Notes: generated by a model not told the origin, from the sequence alone. 64,000 bases of DNA from Symsagittifera roscoffensis (GCF_963678635.1 NW_026971067.1:1-64000); one strand, 5' to 3'. Shown: positions 53,429-64,000, counted from the stretch's first letter. Numbers and translations are program-made.

Positions 53429-56400
53429 ATGCAGCGCAGGGACTCGCTAGGATCGACTACTAAAATTCCCAGGCTAAGCAAGGGAAGCACGCGGAAATTT
53501 AAAACTAGGCGTAGCCAAACCTCGTTTAGCAGCGCTTCCGACGCGTTTGCTGAAGACGAATCGACTAAAGTTCAACCTGATCTTTCAGTGAGCGAAATGA
53601 AATTAAGGAGCGAAAAAAACCTCGATGGCAATCAAGGGCGGAGCGCCGAGGCCGGGCCTGCGAGCGAACCGCTGGCGGATCCCTTTGACGAAGGGGAGCG
53701 AACGCTCATTCGACCCGACTTTGAGCCAGACGAGGTCCTCGAACGGGAGGAAGTAGAGAGGACAGAGGAGACCTCGGAGCGTCCCGAGGTCGAACCTCGG
53801 GAGGAAGTGTTGTACAGGGGAATGTCCAAATCGGAGACTAAGAGCTATAAGTGGAGAAGGGAACCTTCACATCAGACAAGTACACACTCATCTTTGACCA
53901 AGCAGAGCAACAACGCGATGATGTCGAGTATGAGTCCGGGTGAAGAGCAGACGTTCTCGAAGGCAAAGAAAAGTTGGAAGTCTTTGTACGATGAGCGCGT
54001 GACGTCGCTACAAGCCGGAGGTCTATCCTCTAGTTACGACCAACCGGAAATAACCCATCCGGATGTGAACTTCACACCGTGCCCAAGGAACGACATGAGC
54101 AGGGAGGCGTCTTCTGCCTCGCCGACCAGGCCTATGTCAGATGGGATAACGATGGGAGCATCATCAACGTTTGACAGACTGATGAAGTCAATGCACAAGC
54201 AAAAGGGCGGTGCGTCATCGAGTACTAGGCTACAGCTGCAGTTGACCTCGTCTTCTCTGGGGCTAACCCGCCATTGGGGGCAGCTGGTGACATAAGTGAC
54301 ATGTTCGCTGGTGTGATGAATGGCCTGGATGAATTGAGGCGGGACATGACTAAGAGGATAGATCAAGTTGACGAGAGAGCTCACCATGGTCGAGAGAGTT
54401 TGAAAGATGAGCTAACGCACGTGAAGTCGCAGGCGAGGTTTGATCAGGCTCAATTGATTCGTAATACCGATCAATGCCTGGCTGAGAGCCTGGCACAGGC
54501 AAACAAAGAGTCAGAGGAAAGAGAGGCTAGGATGACAAGAGAGATCGAGCGATTATTGAATGATCATGATAATACCTACGCCCAAACGATGACGGGCCTG
54601 GAAAAGAGGTTGGACGCCAAATCTGACTTGATGATGCGGAAGCTTGACGCGATCCTAAATGGGAGTAGTTGGCAGGAGCATTCCAACTCAAGGGAGCGCT
54701 CACGCCATGCGAATGTTGGAGATGATACGGGCTACAGTGCCAGAGCCCAGCAAGGCTCGAGAACGAACTACGAACATAGAAACAAGGAGCGGCCAAGGGC
54801 AGCCCCGCAGAGGCCTGGCTGGACGAATCCAGTCCCGCCGGAGGCAGATGCCACCCCGGAGACAAGATTGCCAACCGTGCCACAAGTCAGTTCAGTACCA
54901 GATCTGACTACAGTCTCACAAGACACAACGATGTATGCCTCGATGTTTGAGCCTCTGAACAGATCTCTTGAAACATTCATCACCAAGTTCTCGAAGTCAA
55001 CTGAGAGAGGAGAGAGGTCAAGAAGAACACTGAAAAAGCCGAAGTCATATAAAGACGAGTCAGACGGCTGCATTGATACTTGGATAGAGGTGATGAAGTT
55101 ACACTTTGAGGAAGAGAATCTCTCCGAGAAACAAGAGTGCAGCGCGCTGACGAGCAACCTGGAGGGTACTGCATTAAGTTGTGTAATGGCGAAAAGAGCC
55201 AATGAGAGAGACAGCGCTCGCAAGATATTCGACATCCTGCTGAATCGTTTCGGCTCTGGAGTACAAGGGCACCAGGCTATGGTGAAGTTCGAGAAGAGGC
55301 GTCAGAGAAATGAAGAATCAATAGATAAATTCTTGGACGACCTTGAATTGCTCAGGAGGAGAAGCAACCCGGATGAGAGAATATCCGAGCGAAACTTGGC
55401 GATTGCTTCGAAGTTCATGGATGGAGTAAGGAGTGAGGAGTTGAAGACGATGTTGGCCACTCACTTCACCCTGTCGCTTGACCAGGTACCCACGCCTGAC
55501 GACTTGCGTATGAAGTCACGCGAGTATTTACTCATAAAACCGAGGGCGCAAAACCGTTACAGCAATTATGGCAACTATAGCGGGACAAACACTGGTGCGA
55601 ATTCCAGTTGGTACAAACCTCGCGATGACATGGACAAGAGGAGGTCGTGTGCGAATTGTGGTTCGATGGACCATCACGTTTCTGCGTGTTCTGCATACAA
55701 ACAGAACATGAAGGCCATAGGCTACTTTCTCGAGGACGCCGACGCGACCGACGAGGATCATGAAGAGTACGTCAGAGGGCTCATCATGAAATATGGTCCG
55801 AGGTGTTTCTTCTGTAATTTGGAGGGACAATTCAAGTCGGATTGTACTCAATTTTGGGACGCAGTAGCGGACGCGAAACATCCCCGCCACGAAGAGGCGC
55901 TTTCGGGTGTCAAGGCCAGTCGAGCACGTCTGATGAACGAGGCTGAATCTCGGAGAAAGGAGACGACACCGAGCACTTTCACGACCAAGAAGGTTAAGAC
56001 ATGGCCTGACGAAGTGGTAGCCTCGAACCTCGAAGCAGAGTCGTCTAGCCCACTCAAGGTGGATTACGGCCTGGCGGCAAGGACAGCGCTGCAGAATGTC
56101 AAACAGGACCTAGCCACGAAAGAAGTGGAGCAATGGGTAAGGTCGGAGCTGGAGAGCACAGATCTCCGGGAAAGTTTTAATGTCCTGGGTAAAACGACAA
56201 AAGCAGAAGACAAAGAGGAACCGAAGAAACAGGGACTAAAACTGAACGTTATATCTGGTAAGACTTTCGGCATGACGAAGGCGGGGACCAAAATAATGTC
56301 CATCATCTCAGTCGCAGGGCACCAGGTGGTCAAGAACTTGAGTGAGCCATCCGAGATTACACTAGTCCACCTGGACATCTATGCTGACTGCCTGAAGGAG

Positions 56401-56604
56401 AAGGATCCCAAACTGGACTCCAGGGCAGTGCGAGCGCTGCTCACAACGGGAGGTCCGAGGCTGATGAAAGTGGACGGACATTATATCGATGTCCATGGCC
56501 CTTACCCAATCCTGATGAATGTGGATGGCATCAATATCTACACGAAAGCTCACATAACTGATGCGAACGATCAGATTGGCCGGACATACAATGACAGACA
56601 ATGA
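53429..56604 (+). pseudogene. E3 gag: capsid and zinc knuckles, protease deleted
   Basis: ATG 53429 (MQRRDSLGSTTKIPRLSKG) opens a basic, then acidic N-terminus. A frameshift near 54260-54290 moves to the frame carrying the coiled coil (54300-54660), a Pro/Arg-rich spacer, the capsid (KKPKSYKDESDGCIDTWIE, LLNRFGSGVQGHQAMVKFEK) and knuckles CANCGSMDHHVSAC and CFFCNLEGQFKSDC, where the second His is Gln. After the pre-protease region (INIYTKAHITDANDQIGRTY) the sequence jumps at 56585-56610 to QVCLVPNPNSKSSAIL. About 200 codons present in E2, including the whole protease, are missing. A direct repeat AATGACAGAC lies at the junction. Confidence 0.87.
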
Positions 56605-56732
56605 CAGACAGGTGTGTCTGGTACCAAATCCAAACAGTAAAAGCTCGGCTATTTTAGGAAGAAGCTTCTCACTCACTCAAAGCGGACTGTGTGTGAGTGT
56701 GTTATTGAACACAGAAGCAACAACAGTGACCA

Positions 56733-59478
56733 GTGACAATACAGAGGGGAAAGAAACTTGGCTACGCTTTGCCTCTGAACACAGACTTTCAGAGTGTGGA
56801 GAACTTGAAAAAATTTGATGTAACTAAATGTCCATTGCATGCGAACCAAGAATGTATAATGAAAAGGGTGAATGAATTGAAATCTTCTAGGAAATTGTTT
56901 TCAATGAAGTCGGAAACAGATGATGGGCTGTCTAGTTGTTCCAACTTCCCTGAGAGACCGACGGAGGCAGAGTTAGCAGTGAATAAACCTGTCCTACCTG
57001 AGATAGAACATCTGAAGGGTAAAATATCAGACAAGGAACTAGATTCGCTCAGGGCGGTGCTAAATCGGAACGCAGACGTTTTTTCGAAACATAAGGCTGA
57101 CATAGGTTGTTGCAATTTTGTAGAGCACGAGATCGAAATAGAAGAGGGCTCGGTACCTCATAGGGAAGGGGCGAGAATAATGACCCCAAACAAGTCAGAA
57201 GCGTGTAGGAAGGAAATCGAGATGTTAATGGAGTACGACATGATCGAGCCGTCGAAGTCCCCCTGGGCTTGTGGCGTGGTCATGGCGAAAAAGAAAGGGG
57301 GACAACTCAGATTTTGTTGTGATTTCCGTTATCTGAACGCAGTGACTATAAAGGATGCATACCCGATTCCCCGCATCGATGAGAGCCTATCCAAGCTGGG
57401 AGACGCGAAGTTCTTCACGACGTTGGATTTGGGCTCTGCATTCTGGCAGGTGCCACTCATAAAGCAAGATCGAGAGAAAACAGGCTTCGCGTGTGAGCTG
57501 GGACTGTTCCAGTGGAAGAGGATGCCATTCGGATTGTGCAACGCGACGGCCACATTCCAGCGACTGATGGCCCAGGCACTCACGAGCGTCACTAAGAAAT
57601 ACGGGAATCTCATTATGTGTTAATCTCGTGATTGCAACACCAACCTTGGAAGACCACATAGAGAGGTTGGAGGAGGTGTTTTCTTGCATGAAGCAGGCGG
57701 GGCTGAAATGTAAACCCTCTAAGTGTGAAATCCTCAGGGATTCCATAAATTATCTGGGCCGCCTGGTTGACAAACATGGAGTGAGACCAGATCCCGAAGC
57801 GGTTGAAGCGGTGCTGACCTGGAAGGCACCTAAAACAGATACACAGCTGATGAGTTTTCTGGGATTCGCAAATTATTATCGAGAGTTCATCAAGGGGTAT
57901 GCTGACAAGATATACCCCATGCAGAGGTTGATGAGAAACAAGGGCAAAAAGTTCACCTGGACTGATGAGGCACAAGTTTCATTTGAAAACATCAAGCGTG
58001 AACTTTGCGAGGCACCGGTCCTCGGCATGCCAACAGAGAAGGGGATGTTCGTGCTGGACACGGATGCATCAGTGGTTGCGATATCGGGCATACTTCACCA
58101 GGAGCAGGAGTGGAACGGGAGAACGGTTCTTCGTCCGATAGCCTACGGGAGTAAAGTCCTGAGTGATACTGAAATGAAGTACGGCGCACCAAAAGCGGAG
58201 ATGTTTGCGGTGATCACTTTCGTGGAAAAATACAGGGCCTACTTGGGGAGTGCTCCCTTCAAGTTACGTGTGGATAACCGTGCCCTTGCCTGGCTGAAGA
58301 CCTATTCGATGGACCAAAGCTATATTGGTCGTTGGATCGTGCGCCTGGATGGATACCACATGATCATAGAGCACCGTACCCGTGACAAGCACCAGAACGC
58401 AGATAGCCTCAGTAAAAAGACAGAATTTTATGAGCGCCTCGAGGAGAAACAGGCTAACCAATCAGAGATCAAAGACGGGTTTTCCTTTCTGGATAAAGAA
58501 ACCTACGACAAGCTGCCACTTACTAGGTGGTTAGACAAGTCAGGACATCCTATACCTGGACACCCTGACCTTCCAGTGGAGACGGTCGCGGAGATAAAGC
58601 TTTTAGCCAGAGGCGAGCCCGTTCCGTTGGATCTGCTAGTCCGATCCAACTTGGTACAGCAAGAACTAACCAGGCTGGGTATAAACAGCATGGCTCTATT
58701 GAACAGGACGGTGAACGTGGCGCCGGACGTCATGGGAAAACTCCGTGACTTGTTGGACAGGGAAGTGGATAGGCATGATCGTGAATGGATGGAGACCATG
58801 CAGCCGTTGACTGTCACCGAGAGAACAGAGAAGAGGCCAGTGTCCATTCGCAGCCGAGGCGTTGAACGGGATTGCAGGTCGATTGTCAACCAGCTGGTGA
58901 GCTCGATGCCGAAGGAAGTCTTGTTGAGAACTTCGTTCACTGAATATGGAACACTGAATCAGAACCAAACTACTGAGGAAGTCAGGATCAGGTCGAAATC
59001 TAGCTTCACGAGGAGAGTGCACTTCACGGATGCAAAAGAGGAATACGAGCCGAGCCCAGATTGTTCGTCCGTGGACGAGACAATGTCCGGGGAGTCTGAT
59101 ACCTTCGAGCCAGTCAAGGACGACTCGTCTGAGGAGTCGGACACCTTTGAGCCCGTGCAGGACGACTTGTCCGGGGAGAGGTTGACTAGACCACCTAGGG
59201 GCAAAATTTTGTCCGGGGAGTCGGGTTCAAAGCAACCGATGGACAGAGTTTTGTCCGGGGAGTCGAGAAACATCTCAAACAACTTGGAATATGATGTTGG
59301 AGAATCAGTCGACTCAAGTGTTGACTCGGGACCCCAGTCCTGGAACAACACGTCTGAAACAACTTCCAATTCCGATATGTCAGAAATCGCAATCCACTCC
59401 TTATTGGTAGACTGGAAACACATCAGGATCCAGACAGGGACAGATACACCTCAGATGAAGAGGCACTGTGGTAGATAA
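56733..59478 (+). pseudogene. E3 pol: reverse transcriptase (active site deleted) and RNase H
   Basis: Frame 56733-57623 holds the protease-RT connector and RT fingers/palm (FTTLDLGSAFWQV, FGLCNATATFQRLM) and stops at NLIMC. Frame 57628-59478 resumes at VIATPTLEDH. The missing part is the YVDD catalytic motif; an 8-bp deletion at about 57621-57624 removes it and shifts frame. The RNase H residues remain (VLDTDASVVA, KAEMFAVI, VDNRALAW, DKHQNADSLS). The frame continues into the acidic linker with four SGE peptides, in phase with RT here, unlike in E2. Apart from this lesion it is about as well kept as E2. Confidence 0.9.
59085..59263 (+). repeat. Polypurine-tract-like motif GTCCGGGGAGT, four copies in the pol linker
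   Basis: Copies lie at 59085-59095, 59169-59179 (last base A), 59211-59221 and 59253-59263, the last two preceded by a T-run (TTTTGTCCGGGGAGT). E2 has three at the same place. The motif equals the genuine 3' polypurine tract of E1 and E2. It encodes SGES or SGER in frame. Confidence 0.85.
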
Positions 59479-61201
59479 TGCCGCGGACGAGCTCGAGCTG
59501 ATAGCAGTTTCGAAACGCCCAACCAGATTGCTGCCACATGGTACGGTCGTCCGTACCAATCTGGAACCATCTGTGCAGGAAGCGACGCCTTTGAAAAAGA
59601 TATGGTGTGTCAAGTTGATGGACGATGCTCATGCTCCGGAGATAATGAGTGGGCAAATGAACGTGGTGAAGACGTATTTGAAAGCCAGGTACAGGCTGTC
59701 GGATCTCCTAAGGGCTCAACGAAATGACAGAATGACGAGCAGTCTGAAGAGATGGATCGAGAATGGAGCACCAGACAAGGGAGATTTGGAAGAAGACAGC
59801 TACAAAATCCTGAAGCAATTCTACCTGAAGCGAAACGACTTGTTGTACCTGAACAAGGACGGAATCGTAGCCTGCAAACGAAAAGAGGAGGACAAGGTCC
59901 TCTATAAATACAATTCAATAGTGTTACCACAGTTGTACCAGACCGAATTGCTCTTTCGCTCACATGATCAGATGGGCCATCAAGGCGTGGACAAAGTGTA
60001 TAACAGGATACAGAAACGATTCGAATGGCCGGGATTGAAGAAGGCTTGTGAGAAGTGGATCGCAGCATGCCTGTCATGTCAGCAGGCGAAGGATCCCAGG
60101 AAGCTAAGGTTCCCCCTACAGTCAATAGAGTCGTCAGGTTTCAACGAAGTGGTGCAAATTGATCATCAGAAAATCTGTATGACAGCAACGGGCTATAATC
60201 AAGTGCTGGTAATGATTGACCATTTTACGAAGTATGCGGAGGCAGCACCCTGCATGACAGCATCGGCGGAAGAAACATGCGATCATTTGATAAATGTGTG
60301 GATAGCGAGGCATGGCTGCCCCTTCACGTTCCAATCGGACAATGGCAAAGCATTCGTGGGCGATCTCACGAAGGAGTTGATGAAAAGGTCGCAGGTAGCG
60401 CAGGCCCACTCGACCACTTATCACCCGCAAACGAATGGCCTAGTCGAGAGGCAAAATCGCACACTGGTATCCATGCTGAGAGTCTATTGCTCGCGTTACA
60501 TGGATGACTGGGACAAGCACCTGCCGCAAGTGATGGGTGCTTACAACAGCACGGAGCATTCCACCACGGGAATGAGTCCGCACATGATGTTAACGGGTCA
60601 TGAAAAAGCGCTCCCGTTGACGTTTTTCTACACTGAATATGAGGGGAAGAGGACAGCACCGCAAACGTACGTGCGGGATGTTATTAGAAGACAGCAGGAT
60701 CTCAATGACTTATGCAGGAGAAATACGCAACAGGCGCAAATTAGACAAAAAAGGAGGTTTGACAAAAGGACATCTGATGCGAAAGCCTACTCAGTTGGCG
60801 ACTACGTCTGGGTGTTCCAGGAAGTGGTTCCACCAAAAGGAACCAAGAAATTATTAAAGAAATGGCGTGGTCCATTTCAGATAACAGAGGTGCACCAAGG
60901 AGGTCGTTTTTATCGATTGAGCACTGGAAGAGCAGCTCATTACGAGAATATCAAACCACACATGCAAGAGGGAGACTATTTGATAGTGGATCCTGCTTGT
61001 GAAGTGAATGAAAGGGGTACTCGCGACAAGAACGACGGGAATGAGGTGGTGGACGATTGCGATCTACCACTGGATCTCGAGTTGACCGAGCGAGTAGAGG
61101 TGGACGATGAAACTCTACCTTATGCCGAAGAAGACTGGGACTGCCCGGAACAAACCGAAATTGACAAAGGAATACAGCCTGACTTTCCTCTCACTATATA
61201 A
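59468..61201 (+). CDS. E3 integrase
   Basis: A 577-codon frame. Zinc-binding HDQMGH...CLSC near 59960-60080; catalytic core VVQIDHQK (Asp), FQSDNGKAF (Asp) and HPQTNGLVERQN (Glu), with typical spacing; GPY/F-like module KKWRGPFQITEVHQ near 60860. It then runs into an acidic tail and stops at 61201, where E2 continues. The frame joins the RT linker by a frameshift near 59460. All three catalytic residues are retained, so this domain alone could be functional. E2 has a stop after YNSTQH where E3 has Ser. Confidence 0.9.
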   Translation: MVDNAADELELIAVSKRPTRLLPHGTVVRTNLEPSVQEATPLKKIWCVKLMDDAHAPEIMSGQMNVVKTYLKARYRLSDLLRAQRNDRMTSSLKRWIENGAPDKGDLEEDSYKILKQFYLKRNDLLYLNKDGIVACKRKEEDKVLYKYNSIVLPQLYQTELLFRSHDQMGHQGVDKVYNRIQKRFEWPGLKKACEKWIAACLSCQQAKDPRKLRFPLQSIESSGFNEVVQIDHQKICMTATGYNQVLVMIDHFTKYAEAAPCMTASAEETCDHLINVWIARHGCPFTFQSDNGKAFVGDLTKELMKRSQVAQAHSTTYHPQTNGLVERQNRTLVSMLRVYCSRYMDDWDKHLPQVMGAYNSTEHSTTGMSPHMMLTGHEKALPLTFFYTEYEGKRTAPQTYVRDVIRRQQDLNDLCRRNTQQAQIRQKRRFDKRTSDAKAYSVGDYVWVFQEVVPPKGTKKLLKKWRGPFQITEVHQGGRFYRLSTGRAAHYENIKPHMQEGDYLIVDPACEVNERGTRDKNDGNEVVDDCDLPLDLELTERVEVDDETLPYAEEDWDCPEQTEIDKGIQPDFPLTI

Positions 61202-62443
61202 ACACGCCGAAGCAAGAGAGGAAAAAACCAGAAGAAATACAATCCGTACGGCGAGGACTTCGTTGTAGACAGGATAGTAGTGAATGATGTCATAGACTCG
61301 CTGGTGGGACTGGACGAAGTGGCGATAATAGAAGAAATCGACCTTGTGAACGATATGGATCAAGATTGGATCGACGATCGATCAGAACCAGAAGTGGAGT
61401 TCGAACCAGAAGCGGAACAGACTCATGAGCAAGAACTAACAAACTTGCGCATGCTTGAATGGCTCCATGATCTGCCGACAGATCCAAAAGAGACGATCCT
61501 GACGATTCAGGACGTCGATAGAGACGGCGTCAAATACATCAGTCATGACAATACCGAGTCCAACTGGGTCGCCCCAGATGGTCCTCTACGTGTTCCACAA
61601 TCCAACCTCGATCTCCTAGACTTTGGGCGATCGACGGGGACGTCGATGGATATTTTTGTCCGGGGAGTGGGGGTAGGACTCACCCACACCGAAAATCTCA
61701 TAATAAAAAAATTGAAATCGGCAAGAGAAACCGGAGAACTGGAAACGGAAGGCGAAAATGCTAAAAAAACCACCTTCCGACACCTATCTAGCTCCTCAAT
61801 TCCAGGAATCATTTAACCAAGTGGCCAGAGCCACAATGGATGAGATCAACAGAGGCACTGAGCGGACACTGGTTAGGATCGTTCCTTCCCAACGTCGTGA
61901 TCATTCATCAAATAGCTCGGAGCGAGCAACCCGCACGATAGCGTCCTCGAGGTCAGCGCCTGGTGGAGTGTTTCAGAAGTCTCGCGTAGTAGACATTAGG
62001 AAGAATCTGATGGCGATTTCATACTTACGGAACGTACATGTGCCATAGCGATAACGGCGGATGTAAGCTTCAAAACAGCACTAGCAGCTGACTTTAAAAG
62101 AGAGTACAAGAATATCGAGTTTTTGTGGAAACAGAGGCCTGGTGTAGGAGGGATGATAGCGTTGCCCCCTGTCGCATCACAGATACCAGGGAAATATTTG
62201 TGTTTTTTGGTTACGAAAGCTACTGATAGGCAACACGTGAATCCGGAGAGCTTGGTGTTGGCCTTGACTCGACTTAGGGATTTCCTGGTTGAGAGAGGTG
62301 TGACCTCTCTCTCGTTACCAGTTTATGATCCCAATAGAGGGAAGCTACACCCGAGAGAGTTGTACGCTCTTGTGCATGTGATATTTTCAGAAACTGACAT
62401 AGAAGTTTACTTACATAAAAAATACTATCTGAGTATATGCTAG
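61202..62443 (+). pseudogene. E3 pol C-terminus: linker and macro domain, interrupted by an ORF3 patch
   Basis: After the stop at 61201 the acidic linker continues to IFVRGVGVGLTHTENLIIKK (polypurine-tract copy at 61658-61668). At 61773 the expected ~27 codons (in E2 ending SSNIILTDS) are replaced by 242 bp from ORF3. The macro domain then continues in another frame (DFILTERTCAIAITADVSFK from 62014, then IPGKYLCFLVTKA and ENLVLALTRLRDFLVERGV) to the stop near 62443. The Asp in LPVYDPNRGKLHPREL is kept. The first strand of the domain is lost, so the product is presumably dead. Confidence 0.8.
61773..62014 (+). repeat. 242-bp segment identical to ORF3 sequence at 63743-63984
   Basis: Offset 1,970; by eye there is no mismatch over 242 bases. 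The ORF3 copy is the native one, since it continues a frame with the ORF3 N-terminal region (TIPDPSDT is also present in E2). At 61773 it replaces macro-domain codons. The edges show little homology beyond a few bases. Confidence 0.92.
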
Positions 62444-62893
62444 GAAATGCATTCAGCGGTAAGTGATTTTTATTAAGTCAACTTGACAGAGATCAGGATT
62501 AAGCTTAGATTAGGATTAAGTTTTATGTTTTTAAGTGATAGTGTAGGTATGTGACGTTTATGTGTTATGTTATTATTATGATATGTTTTATGTTTTATGT
62601 CATAAAGGACCTGGAGTACTCCTGGTCATCGAGGTGACAGCACTCATTTGTGCTACCCTGACGCAGACACAGGTGGACAATCCACCCTGGTGCTAGAATT
62701 TTAACTCAGAATTGAAAAAGAGAATTCCAATGAAGAGTTTTAAAGAGTTGATTGATGTTCAATCTAAAAATGATAGTTTTAAGTCGCAAATTGTTTTTTT
62801 TTAGATCTTGATTGATCAGAAATTGTTTATTGAATTCATTGAATCAAACGAAGAAATTACACGACACGACAACAAGAATCAAGACGATAAGAA
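62444..62893 (+). promoter_or_regulatory. E3 pol-ORF3 intergenic region with splice-acceptor-like site
   Basis: A T-run then TAG (AG at 62803-62804) is followed by ATCTTGATTGATCAG, 90 bases before the ORF3 ATG at 62894. E2 has the same arrangement. A GTAAGT sequence at 62463 resembles a donor but is not conserved in E2. TTATG-rich sequence (62560-62605) parallels E2. No gene is seen. Confidence 0.55.
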
Positions 62894-64000
62894 ATGGGTG
62901 ACACGAACGAACTCATGGAATTCCTCTCAGCGAGTCTAGGAGCGACTCTAGACGAGATCTATCAGCGGCTGATCGGTTGTGATTTCACACGAGAAGACCC
63001 GGGGTTGGCGATGTTTGTGGTCGCGCTCCTCAATGCACTAGGACGAGAGGGTCGAGGGAATCGCCCTACAGAAGTCGTGTTGATGTTGGCCTACGGTGAG
63101 TCCGGGACCGCCGAGAGAGGTCGAAACCGACTGATGAGATGGCGGCGTGGAGAAATGTCTGGCCACGACCTGGCTCGTGAGCCAGGACTGGGTGAACAGA
63201 GGGACCACCGGCTAGGTGAGATGCCCTTACCCGTCCAACCTGCGCAGCCACTCATTGGAGCGAAGAGACAACGTGATGGGCCAGGCCCGTCACACTCGGT
63301 CGACTCTCCGACAGCTGCTCCTCCCCCGGTGAGAGTGAGAGTGAGCGAGATAGAGATCCAGACGTCGGAGACGATTGAGACACTGGAGAAGAAGGAGAGA
63401 GATCAGAGCGAGCTGTGTGCCAAACTTCAGGAGTAAAGGACGATAGCTCGAGAGAGGGACGAATGGAAAAAGAAGTTTGAAGATCTGCAGGTGGCCTACA
63501 AGGAGGATGAGATAAAGCACCTGAAGGAGCTGTATATGGCAAAGGTGAGCCAAGTGTCACCGGAAGTTATGGCGAGCATGAAATCCTTGGAAGGATCCAG
63601 CGATAAGCGCCCCAGGACAACAGCGCAGGAGCTGTGCGCATCGAGAGGACCTGAGGCTCTGGACTTACGTGCATCAAGGGGGCCCGAGGCTCCTCAGCAG
63701 ACACGACCGTCTGCTTCGAGTCAAAGGTTTACGATACCAGACCCTTCCGACACCTATCTAGCTCCTCAATTCCAGGAATCATTTAACCAAGTGGCCAGAG
63801 CCACAATGGATGAGATCAACAGAGGCACTGAGCGGACACTGGTTAGGATCGTTCCTTCCCAACGTCGTGATCATTCATCAAATAGCTCGGAGCGAGCAAC
63901 CCGCACGATAGCGTCCTCGAGGTCAGCGCCTGGTGGAGTGTTTCAGAAGTCTCGCGTAGTAGACATTAGGAAGAATCTGATGGCACGTCATCAGTTCACG
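62894..64000 (+). pseudogene. E3 ORF3, N-terminal part (continues past the window)
   Basis: ATG 62894 opens 180 codons: conserved block MGDTNELMEF, DFTREDPGLAMFVVALLNAL, RPTEVVLMLAYGE, GHDLAREPGLG and LGEMPLP, matching the E2 ORF3 start (DFALEDPEVVMLL, LANEPGLG, GEMPMP). A charged coiled coil follows, and a stop at 63434-63436 interrupts it (...CAKLQE). The same frame resumes (RTIARERDEWKKKFEDL) and reaches the segment copied into pol (63743-63984). The SGNH domain should lie just beyond 64000. Confidence 0.82.

Larger units (their letters stand above)
49481..64000 (+). mobile_element. E3: giant retroelement of the same family, plus strand, continues past the window
   Basis: 5' LTR 49481-50364, primer-binding site 50377-50391, leader to 53428, gag 53429-56604, RT-RNase H 56733-59478, integrase 59468-61201, damaged macro-domain region to 62443, ORF3 from 62894. 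It sits head-to-head inside the leader of E2. Protein identity to E2 is high in RT and integrase and low in Gag N-terminus and ORF3. Damage: gag frameshift near 54270, protease deletion near 56600, 8-bp RT active-site deletion near 57623, linker frameshift near 59460, 242-bp ORF3 patch at 61773, and an ORF3 stop at 63434-63436. Confidence 0.9.

Noticed and set aside
62459-62470. GTAAGT splice donor after the pol stop in E3
   Set aside because: E2 has no GT donor at the corresponding place, so it is probably chance.

Overview
The window is eukaryotic, almost certainly from an invertebrate animal, and consists essentially of nested retrotransposons. I see no host gene, no rRNA or tRNA gene, no CRISPR array and no bacterial operon signal. 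The species cannot be named from the sequence. The AT-rich flanks, Penelope-like elements (PLEs) with GIY-YIG endonucleases and Ty3/gypsy elements fit many invertebrates; flatworm-like is a guess.

Layout. 1-4279: three decayed PLE fragments, two of them carrying a PHD-like Cys/His finger inside the reverse transcriptase. The third (PLE3, minus strand) is split by E0, a compact gypsy element with ~100-bp LTRs (4280-25719, target duplication ACAT). E0 is split inside its RNase H by E1 (6749-24219, minus strand, 17.5 kb). The rest of PLE3 lies at 25720-26158, next to E2 (26159-49480, minus strand, over 23 kb in the window). E3 (49481-64000, plus strand, running off the window) interrupts the E2 leader head-to-head, so the 5' LTR of E2 should lie beyond base 64000.

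E1, E2 and E3 are three diverged members of one family of giant LTR retroelements, about 24-25 kb when complete. They share LTR ends (sense TGNCA... to ...GAATGTTACA), a primer-binding site (TGGCGCTCCTGGGTG in E1 and E3), a polypurine tract (GTCCGGGGAGT), a 2.5-3 kb structured leader, and the order Gag (CA, two CCHC knuckles) - protease - RT - RNase H - integrase - a C-terminal macro domain resembling TARG1/OARD1 - a separate giant ORF of about 2,900 codons (ORF3). ORF3 holds a conserved N-terminal block, a coiled coil, an SGNH/GDSL hydrolase with all catalytic blocks, a possible second degenerate SGNH domain, a hydrophobic stretch, a basic NLS-like linker and a large unrecognised C-terminal region with a CX4CX6CX4C motif.

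No copy is fully intact. E1 lost all of pol by a fusion of gag to ORF3 but keeps two very long ORF3 reading frames. E2 has the full gene order with scattered stops and frameshifts. E3 lost the protease and the RT active-site motif and has a 242-bp piece of its own ORF3 pasted into the macro-domain region. The most unusual features are the macro domain plus SGNH giant protein in a gypsy-type element, leader RNA modules whose stems covary between copies, polypurine-tract copies repeated inside pol, and a conserved splice-acceptor-like site before ORF3.
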